Origin: Candidatus Arcticimaribacter sp. | GTDB lineage: Bacteria > Bacteroidota > Bacteroidia > Flavobacteriales > Flavobacteriaceae | Assembly: GCA_011526335.1 (NCBI GenBank) | Contig: WTJB01000316.1 | Coordinates: forward strand, 1-5,081 | Reading direction: 5' to 3' | DNA: 5,081 nt | Part shown: positions 1-5,081 of the stretch, one piece after another | Layout of the letters: each line of letters begins with the position of its first letter | Numbering within the stretch: the first letter of the stretch is position 1 | Made by a program: the position numbers and the translations under genes | The notes under the pieces: generated by a model | What the model was told of the DNA's origin: nothing | Database searches by the model: none | The model's input: the letters and a program-made list of their open reading frames with translations, nothing else

Positions 1-260
1 CCTTTAACAATTGCGGCTAGCGCTAATCCCATCCCAGTGTTCCCCGAGGTTCCCTCTACTATGGTCCCCCCGGGCTGCAAACGCCCATCAGCTTCTGCGT
101 CTTCTACCATTTTTAATGCCATTCTGTCTTTGACAGAATTACCCGGATTAAAACTCTCTATTTTTGCTAAAACCAAAGCGGGAATTTCAGCGGTGAGGGA
201 ATTGAGTTTGACTAAGGGAGTATTCCCTATGGTTTCTAAGATATTTTTGGCGTATTTCAT
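1..260 (-). CDS. PLP-dependent cysteine synthase / cystathionine beta-synthase family protein, N-terminal part (cut by window edge)
   Basis: The first 86 codons of a fold-type II PLP enzyme, read leftward from an ATG at 258-260; the rest lies outside the window. These enzymes make cysteine from O-acetylserine plus sulfide, or cystathionine from serine plus homocysteine, in the cytoplasm. Visible in the sequence: the opening [11 protein letters not shown] (residues 9-19); the NPGNSVKDR motif (38-46), whose Lys44 should form the Schiff base with PLP; and [15 protein letters not shown] (69-83), the loop that binds the substrate carboxylate and cofactor. The N-terminus begins close to the first catalytic motif, as in bacterial members, with no heme-binding extension like that of human CBS. 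Cysteine synthase and cystathionine beta-synthase cannot be told apart from this fragment, and any C-terminal CBS-domain pair would be off-window, so no symbol is given. A promoter box lies just upstream, in the 64-bp gap to the permease gene. Confidence 0.93.
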   Translation of the reverse strand, partial: MKYAKNILETIGNTPLVKLNSLTAEIPALVLAKIESFNPGNSVKDRMALKMVEDAEADGRLQPGGTIVEGTSGNTGMGLALAAIVK

Positions 261-276
261 TCGATTTACTTCCCTA

Positions 277-284
277 CAAAGATA
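277..284 (-). promoter_or_regulatory. Bacteroidota -7 promoter box for the cysteine synthase-like gene
   Basis: On the minus strand this reads TATCTTTG, an exact match to the Bacteroidota sigma-ABfr -7 consensus TAnnTTTG. It ends 16 bases before the ATG at 260, implying a short leader of roughly 10 bases. No clear -33 TTTG is seen; a TTTT run lies 13 bases upstream of the box. It sits between this gene and the end of the permease gene, so the downstream gene probably has its own start of transcription as well as possible read-through. The box is seen; its use is inferred. Confidence 0.6.
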
Positions 285-324
285 CGTCTTCTCCTTTAAA
301 ATTTAGAGAGATTTGGCTATATCT

Positions 325-1557
325 TTATCGAAAACGCAAGGCTTTTACTGGGTCAATTTTCCCAATAACCCGTGATGGAAACCAGAGCAGAAAAGTACAG
401 CTAACTAAAACAAAAACATTCAATAGTAAAACAGGTAGGATTCCTACATAAACAGGGACTTCTCGAACAAAATACGTTGCCGGATCCAATTGAATCCAGC
501 CTGTGTTTTTTTGTACGAACAACAAGGACAGCCCAATCGCATTTCCTATCATCATTCCTTTTGCTATTATATACATCGCATTCCACAAAAATATTTTTTG
601 AATACTGCCCGAGGTTGACCCCAAAGATTTGAGTATCCCCACCATGCGACTTCGTTCCAAAATTAAGACCAGCAAGGCGGTGGCCATATTTAGGGTCCCG
701 ACAACAATCATAATAAAAATGATAATGAGGATATTAAAATCGAAAAGGGTAATCCAGTCAAAAACACTTCTGTAGAGCTCTTCTATCGTCTGGACATCAA
801 TATCTGAAGGGAGTTGACTGTAGATTTGTTCAGCAATAGCGGTCAATTGGTCTTCTTGCTTTAAAAAAACTTCATAGCCTCCTACTTGATGCTTCTCCCA
901 ACTTTTTATCCGCTGCAAGTGCTGAAGATCTCCCCAAAGATAGGTGTTGTCAAAATCGGGAAAGCCTGTTTCATAAATGCCCGCAACGGTAAAAAAACGT
1001 GTTCGCGGAAGCGCAGGATTATTTTGATTTTGAAAATATGCTGTAACGCGGTCCCCTACGGAAAGCAATAATCGATCTGAAAGTGTTTTAGACAGTAAAA
1101 TCTCATTACTCAGGAGCGAATCTAAATTCGGGAATCGCCCTTCTAAAAGAAAAGGCTCAATTTTTTCCTTAGGATATTGTGCATCGACTCCCTTAAAAAT
1201 TACGCCCTCAAATTCTTGCTTAGATTTTAACAATCCCCCCATATTTATGACAGGATAAAGCGCATCTATTTCAGAAGATATTTCTTTTGGAATCGCTACA
1301 TCGGATGTGTTTATGGGCCGAACACTTAATGCAGAATGGTTATTTTCAAAAGGAGCGATTTTAAGATGACTGCTAAACGAGATGGTTTTGTCTCGAATGG
1401 CTTTTTGAAGTCCCATGCCTGTTCCCATAGCAATCAGCATCATGACCATCCCCAAGGCAATGGCCAATATCCCTATTTTTATTATTCGAGATGAAACACT
1501 ACTTTCGTTCTGGGCATTTTGCCGCATACGTGTCGCAATAAAAAACTCAAAATTCAA
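325..1557 (-). CDS. FtsX-like ABC transporter permease (LolC/LolE/MacB type)
   Basis: A 410-residue inner-membrane permease of the FtsX/MacB superfamily, whose members work with a separate ATPase in lipoprotein release, efflux or envelope signalling. The layout is the family's: a short cytoplasmic N-terminus (MNFEFFIATR), TM1 at about 26-49, a large periplasmic domain at about 50-270, then TM2 (275-300), TM3 (322-348) and TM4 (369-392). After TM2 comes ERSRMVGILKSLGS (301-314), the conserved cytoplasmic coupling segment that contacts the ATPase. The C-terminus DPVKALRFR is also typical. The start codon is TTG at 1555-1557; it is chosen because homologues begin with MNFE(F/Y)FIA, and no ATG precedes it before the in-frame stop at 1597-1599. 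No ATPase partner lies in the window, so the substrate is unknown. LolC/LolE-like lipoprotein export is the best guess, but fold and topology are much surer than substrate. It is divergent from namZ with abutting starts. Confidence 0.93.
   Translation of the reverse strand: MNFEFFIATRMRQNAQNESSVSSRIIKIGILAIALGMVMMLIAMGTGMGLQKAIRDKTISFSSHLKIAPFENNHSALSVRPINTSDVAIPKEISSEIDALYPVINMGGLLKSKQEFEGVIFKGVDAQYPKEKIEPFLLEGRFPNLDSLLSNEILLSKTLSDRLLLSVGDRVTAYFQNQNNPALPRTRFFTVAGIYETGFPDFDNTYLWGDLQHLQRIKSWEKHQVGGYEVFLKQEDQLTAIAEQIYSQLPSDIDVQTIEELYRSVFDWITLFDFNILIIIFIMIVVGTLNMATALLVLILERSRMVGILKSLGSTSGSIQKIFLWNAMYIIAKGMMIGNAIGLSLLFVQKNTGWIQLDPATYFVREVPVYVGILPVLLLNVFVLVSCTFLLWFPSRVIGKIDPVKALRFR
1500..1507 (+). 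promoter_or_regulatory. Possible degenerate -7 box for namZ
   Basis: TACTTTCG differs from TAnnTTTG at one defined base and ends 50 bases before the namZ ATG at 1558. A T-run (1476-1480) lies about 19 bases upstream, but no clear TTTG. It is inside the permease coding region, as any namZ promoter must be because the two start codons abut. This is the best candidate seen between 1400 and 1558, but weak. Confidence 0.2.
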
Positions 1558-2739
1558 ATGCAGAATATTATCCGGTTGTTTACCAAAATTACGTTTTTAA
1601 TTGGGTTTTACAGCATCTCTTTCCTAGGATATGCGCAAGAGCACTCCCTCTCCCCTGCAGCCGAACAATTAGAGGAATACCTACCCCTGCTTAATCAAAA
1701 ACGTGTTGGCCTAGTGGCTCATGCCGCCAGCCAATTGTACGCACCCCAAAAGCCTACGCATTTAGTAGATACGCTACTGGCAAGAAATGTAAAACTCGTT
1801 AAAATTTTTGCTCCTGAACACGGTTTTCGGTCTAGAGAAGATAACGGAGCGATTATAAAAGATGAACTGGATTCTCTGACACAACTCCCCATCATTTCTT
1901 TGCATGGAAAAAACAAAAAACCACAAGCTCAACACCTTGAAAATATTGATGTTTTACTCTTCGATTTACAAGACGTGGGAGCGCGGTTCTACACCTATCT
2001 TTCTACCCTACACTTGACTATGGAGGCATGTGCAGAAAACAACATCTCTCTAATTCTTTTGGATCGTCCCAACCCGAATGGACATTATGTAGATGGCCCG
2101 GTCATGGAAGATGCCTATAAAGGATATTTAGGAATGCATAACATCCCTATCGTACACGGACTTACACTCGGAGAATTTGCAAACATGATCAATGGAGAAA
2201 AATGGCTAGCAGGAGAAGCGCAATGCGATCTTACCGTGATTAAAATTAAAGGATATACCCATAGCACGTCTTATGATCTTCCTGTACGACCCTCACCCAA
2301 CCTGCCCAACGCAACAGCCATAAATCTTTATCCAAGCTTGTGTTTATTTGAGCAAACACCTGTCAGTATTGGTCGTGGAACAGAGCAACAATTTCAACGC
2401 TATGGGCATCCCTATTTTCAAGAGACGTTTAGCTTTATCCCCCAACCAAATTTTGGGGCAAAAAAACCCAAGCTACAAGGACAAAAGTGCTTTGGAGAAA
2501 ATTTAGTTTCACACCCACGATTGGATAAATTAGAACTCAAATGGCTTTTAAAAGCCTACCACCACTACCCAGAAAAAGAAAACTTTTTTAAGAAAGGCTT
2601 TGTAAAGTTGGCAGGGACAAAAAGCTTGCAAGAACAAATCGAAAAAGGATGGTCAGAAGAAGAAATCCGCAGAAGTTGGGAGCCTGAGCTTTCCGCCTTT
2701 AAAGCAATCCGAAAAAAATACCTCCTCTACCCTAACTAA
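1558..2739 (+). CDS. namZ: Secreted exo-beta-N-acetylmuramidase, NamZ type (DUF1343, GH171)
   Basis: A 393-residue protein of the DUF1343 family. Characterised NamZ enzymes remove MurNAc from the non-reducing end of peptidoglycan fragments such as MurNAc-GlcNAc, which serves wall recycling or scavenging. An N-terminal signal peptide is visible: basic n-region with R6 and K10, hydrophobic core to about residue 23, likely cleavage after GYA26, before Gln27. That places the enzyme in the periplasm or outside. Family motifs in order: FAPEHGFR (84-91), DLQDVGARFYTY (136-147), LDRPNPNG (168-175), PSPNLPN (245-251), SIGRGTE (270-276), and a C-terminal GWSEEEIRRSWEPEL helix region. Length is normal. 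An ATG 39 bases upstream (1519) stays in frame, but it would put a polar stretch before the signal peptide and extend into the permease gene, so 1558 is preferred. The motif usually seen as V-x-N-x-T/S near residue 53 reads VAHAAS here. It ends overlapping the cysteine-cluster gene by 4 bases. Confidence 0.92.
   Translation: MQNIIRLFTKITFLIGFYSISFLGYAQEHSLSPAAEQLEEYLPLLNQKRVGLVAHAASQLYAPQKPTHLVDTLLARNVKLVKIFAPEHGFRSREDNGAIIKDELDSLTQLPIISLHGKNKKPQAQHLENIDVLLFDLQDVGARFYTYLSTLHLTMEACAENNISLILLDRPNPNGHYVDGPVMEDAYKGYLGMHNIPIVHGLTLGEFANMINGEKWLAGEAQCDLTVIKIKGYTHSTSYDLPVRPSPNLPNATAINLYPSLCLFEQTPVSIGRGTEQQFQRYGHPYFQETFSFIPQPNFGAKKPKLQGQKCFGENLVSHPRLDKLELKWLLKAYHHYPEKENFFKKGFVKLAGTKSLQEQIEKGWSEEEIRRSWEPELSAFKAIRKKYLLYPN
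1584..1591 (-). promoter_or_regulatory. Bacteroidota -7 promoter box for the FtsX-like permease
   Basis: On the minus strand this reads TAATTTTG, an exact TAnnTTTG match, ending 26 bases before the TTG start at 1557 and giving a predicted leader of about 20 bases. It lies inside the signal-peptide codons of the divergent namZ gene. No good -33 TTTG is visible at the usual spacing. It supports TTG at 1557 as the permease start, since transcription would begin just upstream of it. Confidence 0.5.
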
Positions 2740-3227
2740 AGTAGGCGTTCCTTCATTTTTTCGACTATCGTAAAAGCCGCAGGACAGATGGCAACATTCT
2801 TTTGTGTGTGCTGTGCAATCTGATAGATTTTGGGGCGGTCTGTATGCGGAAATTCACGACATGCTTTTGGACGAACCTCATAAATCAAACAGCTATTATC
2901 TGCCGCCAAAAAAGAACAGGGCAGGGACTGCAAAACCCAATCATTGTCTTCATCTACACGCAAATATTTTGCTTCAAACTGAGCCGGTTTCATCCGTAAA
3001 TATTTCGCTATTCGGTCAATGTCTTTTCGCTCAAATAAAGGGCCAGTAGTTTTACAGCAATTGGCACAATCAAGGCAGTTGGTTTGGGCAAAAACTTCTT
3101 CGTGAATCTCTTGGGTAATTTCATCTAGCTTTTTAGGCGGACGCTTTTTTAATCGCTGAAAAAAAGTTTTCGTTTCCCTTGCCGTATCTTTGGCCCGTTG
3201 TGGTAATTGCTCTAACTTCTTGCGCAT
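2736..3227 (-). CDS. YkgJ-family cysteine cluster protein (CxxCxxCC, UPF0153-like)
   Basis: A 163-residue soluble protein of the YkgJ/UPF0153 family, thought to bind a metal or Fe-S cluster through conserved cysteines; no reaction is firmly assigned. Eight cysteines are visible: the defining cluster C51-x2-C54-x2-C57-C58 (CLDCANCCKTTG), then C104 in LPCSF, C113 in NSCLIYEVRP, C123 in KACREFPHTDR and C148 in ICPAAF. The last three segments are typical of the family. The first 35 residues are rich in Lys and Arg, helical-looking and free of cysteine, as in flavobacterial homologues. The ATG at 3225-3227 follows an exact promoter box by 16 bases. The gene converges on namZ with a 4-base overlap and diverges from the methyltransferase gene across 31 bases. 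Family membership is sure; cellular role is not known from sequence. Confidence 0.92.
   Translation of the reverse strand: MRKKLEQLPQRAKDTARETKTFFQRLKKRPPKKLDEITQEIHEEVFAQTNCLDCANCCKTTGPLFERKDIDRIAKYLRMKPAQFEAKYLRVDEDNDWVLQSLPCSFLAADNSCLIYEVRPKACREFPHTDRPKIYQIAQHTQKNVAICPAAFTIVEKMKERLL
3185..3192 (+). promoter_or_regulatory. Possible -7 box for the methyltransferase gene
   Basis: TATCTTTG on the plus strand matches TAnnTTTG exactly but lies 66 bases before the TTG start at 3259, inside the N-terminal codons of the divergent cysteine-cluster gene. Use would give a leader of about 60 bases. A nearer but imperfect alternative, TAATTTTT, is at 3234-3241. Exact matches also occur by chance inside genes elsewhere in the window, so this is only a candidate. 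Confidence 0.25.
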
Positions 3228-3243
3228 GCGACTTAATTTTTAA

Positions 3244-3251
3244 CAAAACTA
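3244..3251 (-). promoter_or_regulatory. Bacteroidota -7 promoter box for the YkgJ-family gene
   Basis: The minus strand reads TAGTTTTG, an exact TAnnTTTG match, ending 16 bases before the ATG at 3227. It lies in the 31-bp gap shared with the divergent methyltransferase gene, so the two transcripts must start within a few tens of bases of each other. No clear -33 element is seen upstream. Confidence 0.55.
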
Positions 3252-3258
3252 CTTTATT

Positions 3259-3960
3259 TTGAACGATCTCTTTGGAAAAGCCTTGCTGGATTATCACCAA
3301 TCCCCTGGGGAACAACAACTCATCACATGGACTTCTTTAACAGAAGAAGATCCTGTCCCCCTGTCTTATTTCTTTCGTAACTATCAAGAAATGCCGGCTA
3401 TCGAACAAAAAGCCTTAGCACTTTCCAAAGGGAAAGTGCTCGATATAGGTTGTGGTAGTGGAAGTCATAGCTTGTACTTACAAAACGAAAAAGGCTTGAG
3501 CGTATGTGCAGTAGACAGCTCTTTGGGTGCAGCCCAAATCGCTAAAGAACGAGGAGTAAATCAAGTCTTTCATCAATCTATTCTCGATTTTAAGGAAGGA
3601 GGCTTTGATACGCTTTTACTCCTAATGAATGGTCTAGGAGTAGCGAAAGACTTCCAAGGTGTTTTGCCTTTACTCATCCATTTAAAAAGCTTGCTGGCCC
3701 CTGGGGGACAAATCCTACTAGATTCTTCTGATCTGATTTACCTTTTTGAAGAAGAGGATCAAGACGATTGGCGCAATGCTGCGACCTATTACGGAGAGCT
3801 GGATTTTGGGATTGGCTTTAAAGGTGAAACCGAAGAATTTCCATGGCTCTATTTAGATTTTGAACATCTGTCTCAAGCCGCAGAATTAGCGGGTTTCAAC
3901 TGTGAAAAAATATTAGATGGCCCAAATTATGATTACCTCGCTCGCCTAGTGGTAGCCTAA
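3259..3960 (+). CDS. Class I SAM-dependent methyltransferase
   Basis: A 233-residue cytoplasmic protein with a Rossmann-type methyltransferase domain that transfers a methyl group from S-adenosylmethionine to an unidentified acceptor. Motif I is VLDIGCGSGSHSLYL (60-74), the glycine-rich SAM loop. Asp86 in CAVDSS is the acidic residue expected to bind the SAM ribose. FDTLLLLMNGLG (116-127) is the motif IV region, and LLAPGGQILLDSSD (145-158) follows. The N-terminal 55 residues (LFGKALLDY and following) form an extra helical segment seen in flavobacterial relatives. The start is TTG at 3259-3261, chosen because the N-terminus then matches homologues starting M-x-DLFGKA; the next in-frame Met is residue 45, far too late. 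The substrate cannot be read from the sequence. It converges on queE with a 4-base overlap, but nothing ties it to queuosine synthesis. Confidence 0.9.
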   Translation: MNDLFGKALLDYHQSPGEQQLITWTSLTEEDPVPLSYFFRNYQEMPAIEQKALALSKGKVLDIGCGSGSHSLYLQNEKGLSVCAVDSSLGAAQIAKERGVNQVFHQSILDFKEGGFDTLLLLMNGLGVAKDFQGVLPLLIHLKSLLAPGGQILLDSSDLIYLFEEEDQDDWRNAATYYGELDFGIGFKGETEEFPWLYLDFEHLSQAAELAGFNCEKILDGPNYDYLARLVVA

Positions 3961-4586
3961 GGAATATTGAGGTACTTATGGGTTTGCAGGGAGACTTTCC
4001 ACTGTGGGTTGGCCAAGACATAATCGACCATTAAGGGCATCATTTCCTCTCGTCTGCTCCACTCGGGCTGAAGATACAATACACAATCTTTCCCTACCCT
4101 TTTTGCTTGTTCTTCCGCAAAGCGGAAATCATCTTTATTGTAGATAATCACTTTGAGTTCATCGGCACGAGCAGCCGCCTCTTGAGTAGGTAACTTATTT
4201 TTCTTTGGTGATAAACAAAACCAGTCCCAATGCCCTGTGATTGCATAGGCGCCTGAAGTTTCAATATGAATTTTTAATCCCGCTTCTTTTAAGGCAGTTG
4301 TCAAGGGCGTCATGTCCCACATTAAGGGCTCGCCCCCGGTAATCACTATGGTGTCTGAATATTTTTTAGCTTCTCTTACAATGGTATCAATAGCGGTGGG
4401 GGGGTGCTTCTCTGCGTCCCAACTCTCTTTTACATCACACCAGTGGCAGCCCACATCGCAGCCACCAATACGAATGAAATAAGCCGCACTTCCTTTGTAA
4501 TAGCCCTCGCCTTGTAGGGTATAAAAGGCCTCCATTAAGGGAAGCATTATTCCCGCATCTACTTGTTCTTGAGTTGTCTTATCCAT
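3957..4586 (-). CDS. queE: 7-carboxy-7-deazaguanine synthase (QueE), radical SAM
   Basis: A 209-residue radical-SAM enzyme that contracts the ring of 6-carboxytetrahydropterin to 7-carboxy-7-deazaguanine, a middle step in making preQ0 and the tRNA base queuosine. Residues from the ATG at 4586: QGEG (25-28), which precedes the cluster in QueE proteins; C43-x3-C47-x2-C50 (GGCDVGCHWCD) binding the 4Fe-4S cluster; TGGEP (83-87) contacting SAM; ETSG (109-112); SPKKNK (126-131); and the C-terminal LQTHKYLNIP. Length is normal for the short QueE form. The frame is open to a GTG at 4604, but an exact -7 promoter box (4593-4600) lies within those six extra codons, so the ATG at 4586 is preferred. Other queuosine genes (queD, queC, queF) are not in the window. 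It is divergent from the VOC gene across 57 bases and converges on the methyltransferase gene with a 4-base overlap. Confidence 0.96.
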   Translation of the reverse strand: MDKTTQEQVDAGIMLPLMEAFYTLQGEGYYKGSAAYFIRIGGCDVGCHWCDVKESWDAEKHPPTAIDTIVREAKKYSDTIVITGGEPLMWDMTPLTTALKEAGLKIHIETSGAYAITGHWDWFCLSPKKNKLPTQEAAARADELKVIIYNKDDFRFAEEQAKRVGKDCVLYLQPEWSRREEMMPLMVDYVLANPQWKVSLQTHKYLNIP

Positions 4587-4592
4587 GAGGTG

Positions 4593-4600
4593 CAAAGATA
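4593..4600 (-). promoter_or_regulatory. Bacteroidota -7 promoter box for queE
   Basis: The minus strand reads TATCTTTG followed by CACCTC and then ATG, an exact TAnnTTTG match ending only 6 bases before the start codon. Transcription would begin in or next to the start codon, so the mRNA would have almost no leader. A TTTT run lies about 23 bases upstream of the box in place of a clear -33 TTTG. Confidence 0.6.
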
Positions 4601-4614
4601 CCACTTTCTAGTGG
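4601..4614. repeat. Short inverted repeat in the queE-VOC intergenic region
   Basis: CCACT-TTCT-AGTGG: a perfect 5-bp stem with a 4-base loop, directly abutting the upstream side of the queE -7 box and about 30 bases before the VOC start. Its place between the -33 and -7 regions would suit an operator for a small dimeric regulator, but a 5-bp repeat can occur by chance. It has no T-tract and does not follow a gene end, so it is not a terminator. Confidence 0.3.
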
Positions 4615-4632
4615 CCTTCTCCTAAAATTATG

Positions 4633-4640
4633 TACCTTTA
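4633..4640 (+). promoter_or_regulatory. Possible degenerate -7 box for the VOC gene
   Basis: TACCTTTA differs from TAnnTTTG only at the last base and ends 3 bases before the ATG at 4644. That is very close: transcription would begin at or just inside the start codon, giving a leaderless mRNA or making this box irrelevant. No -33 element is clear. It is the only candidate seen in the 57-bp gap on this strand. Confidence 0.25.
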
Positions 4641-4643
4641 CGT

Positions 4644-5069
4644 ATGGCATCATTAACCCCTTTCCATTTAGCGATTCCTGTGAATGATTTAGCGGCGGCT
4701 GTTTCCTTTTATGAAGAAATTTTAGGTTGTACCCCAGGGCGTTCTAGTGAACAGTGGGCAGATTATGATTTTTTTGGCCATCAACTTGTTCTGCATGAAG
4801 ACAAAAGCCATAAAGGCTATAAGCACTTTAATGAAGTTGATGGAAAAGCTGTGCCTGTGCCTCACTTTGGCGTTGTTTTGGACTGGGAAGTATTTCAAAA
4901 TTTTAGCCAAAGATTGATCGACCAAAACATTGAATTTCAAATCGCCCCCTACCTTCGTTTTGAAGGACTACCGGGAGAACAGCTAACGATGTTCTTTTAT
5001 GACCCTTCCGGCAATGCGTTAGAATTCAAAAGTTTTAAACACATCGACCAACTTTTTGCTACCTCATGA
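4644..5069 (+). CDS. VOC (glyoxalase/dioxygenase) family protein
   Basis: A 141-residue single-module member of the vicinal oxygen chelate superfamily, metal-dependent enzymes or binding proteins that usually act as dimers in the cytoplasm (glyoxalase I, dioxygenases, fosfomycin or bleomycin resistance). The paired beta-alpha-beta-beta-beta units are visible: FHLAIPVNDLAAAVSFYEEILG (7-28) opens the first, and PHFGVVL (73-79) through FFYDPSGNALEFKSF (117-131) forms the second. Likely metal ligands are His8, His51 or Glu52, His74 and Glu127. The segment DPSGNALEFK is highly typical. The substrate is not evident; dioxygenase-like or glyoxalase-like annotation would be a guess. The ATG at 4644 is the only Met before residue 116. 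The TGA stop overlaps the ATG of a probable next gene (ATGA at 5066-5069), hinting at an operon continuing to the right. Confidence 0.92.
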   Translation: MASLTPFHLAIPVNDLAAAVSFYEEILGCTPGRSSEQWADYDFFGHQLVLHEDKSHKGYKHFNEVDGKAVPVPHFGVVLDWEVFQNFSQRLIDQNIEFQIAPYLRFEGLPGEQLTMFFYDPSGNALEFKSFKHIDQLFATS

Positions 5070-5081
5070 ACGCTTTTCGAC
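5066..5081 (+). CDS. Start of a probable downstream gene (five codons, cut by window edge)
   Basis: An ATG overlaps the VOC stop codon in the ATGA arrangement common for translationally coupled genes. The frame reads MNAFR to the window end. Too little is present to name a product or to be sure that it is a gene; the case rests on the overlap geometry alone. Confidence 0.35.

Noticed and set aside
37..306. Plus-strand open frame of 89 codons at the left edge
   Set aside because: It lies antisense to the cysteine synthase-like gene, whose minus-strand reading shows clear catalytic motifs. The plus-strand protein has no recognisable motif.
311..326. AGAT...ATCT inverted repeat just after the permease stop, considered as a terminator
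   Set aside because: The stem is only four AT-rich base pairs with an 8-base loop and no following T-tract.
586..828. Exact TAnnTTTG matches at 586-593 and 658-665 (minus) and 821-828 (plus) inside the permease gene
   Set aside because: They lie mid-gene with no nearby start codon of a plausible gene on the matching strand; expected as chance hits in AT-rich DNA.
1519..1557. Upstream in-frame ATG for namZ
   Set aside because: It would add a polar 13-residue stretch before a normal signal peptide and would extend into the permease gene; ATG at 1558 gives a standard n-region.
2728..2746. CTAC...GTAG inverted repeat over the namZ/YkgJ-family convergent stops, considered as a bidirectional terminator
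   Set aside because: A 4-bp stem with a 10-base loop and no T-tract is not distinguishable from chance.
2802..3049. Two plus-strand open frames within the YkgJ-family gene
   Set aside because: They are antisense shadows of a gene with intact CxxCxxCC and CREFPHTDR motifs.
4587..4604. GTG start for queE at 4604
   Set aside because: The six extra codons coincide with an exact -7 promoter box, and the added residues are not part of the conserved protein.
1..5081. A defence system, phage, mobile element, CRISPR array, tRNA or new multi-gene system
   Set aside because: All well-supported genes belong to known housekeeping-type families, no direct repeats, terminal repeats or transposase motifs were seen, and no gene set suggests a shared novel function.

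Overview
The window looks like ordinary, gene-dense chromosome from a member of the Bacteroidota, most likely a flavobacterium or close relative. Three things point there. The protein sequences match family forms familiar from Flavobacteriia (QueE with SPKKNK and QTHKYLNIP, the CxxCxxCC protein with CRxFPHTDR, and a DUF1343/NamZ protein). The promoter boxes are of the Bacteroidota -7 type (TAnnTTTG) rather than E. coli type. Most starts lack a clear Shine-Dalgarno site. No rRNA, tRNA, mobile element, CRISPR array or phage gene is visible, and no gene-free stretch exceeds about 65 bases.

Layout from left to right: (1) a PLP-dependent cysteine synthase / cystathionine beta-synthase-like gene on the minus strand, cut by the left edge (1-260); (2) an FtsX/LolC/LolE-type ABC transporter permease, minus (325-1557); (3) a secreted NamZ-type (DUF1343) exo-beta-N-acetylmuramidase, plus (1558-2739); (4) a YkgJ-type cysteine-cluster protein, minus (2736-3227); (5) a class I SAM methyltransferase, plus (3259-3960); (6) the radical-SAM enzyme QueE of queuosine synthesis, minus (3957-4586); (7) a VOC/glyoxalase-family protein, plus (4644-5069); (8) the first codons of a probable following gene overlapping the VOC stop (5066-5081).

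From gene 2 onward the genes alternate strand, so most are probably single-gene transcription units rather than one operon. No shared pathway is evident: sulfur amino-acid metabolism, envelope transport, peptidoglycan recycling, tRNA modification and small-molecule chemistry sit side by side. The packing is notable. The permease and namZ start codons abut on opposite strands, so each gene's upstream control region must lie inside the other. Both convergent pairs overlap by the same four bases (CTAA), giving TAA on one strand and TAG on the other. All four minus-strand genes have an exact TAnnTTTG box within about 30 bases of the start codon, while the plus-strand genes have only degenerate or distant versions.

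I did not find a convincing previously undescribed system. The points most worth checking are the shared divergent start at 1557/1558, the nearly leaderless queE promoter with its small inverted repeat, and a changed N-terminal motif in NamZ.
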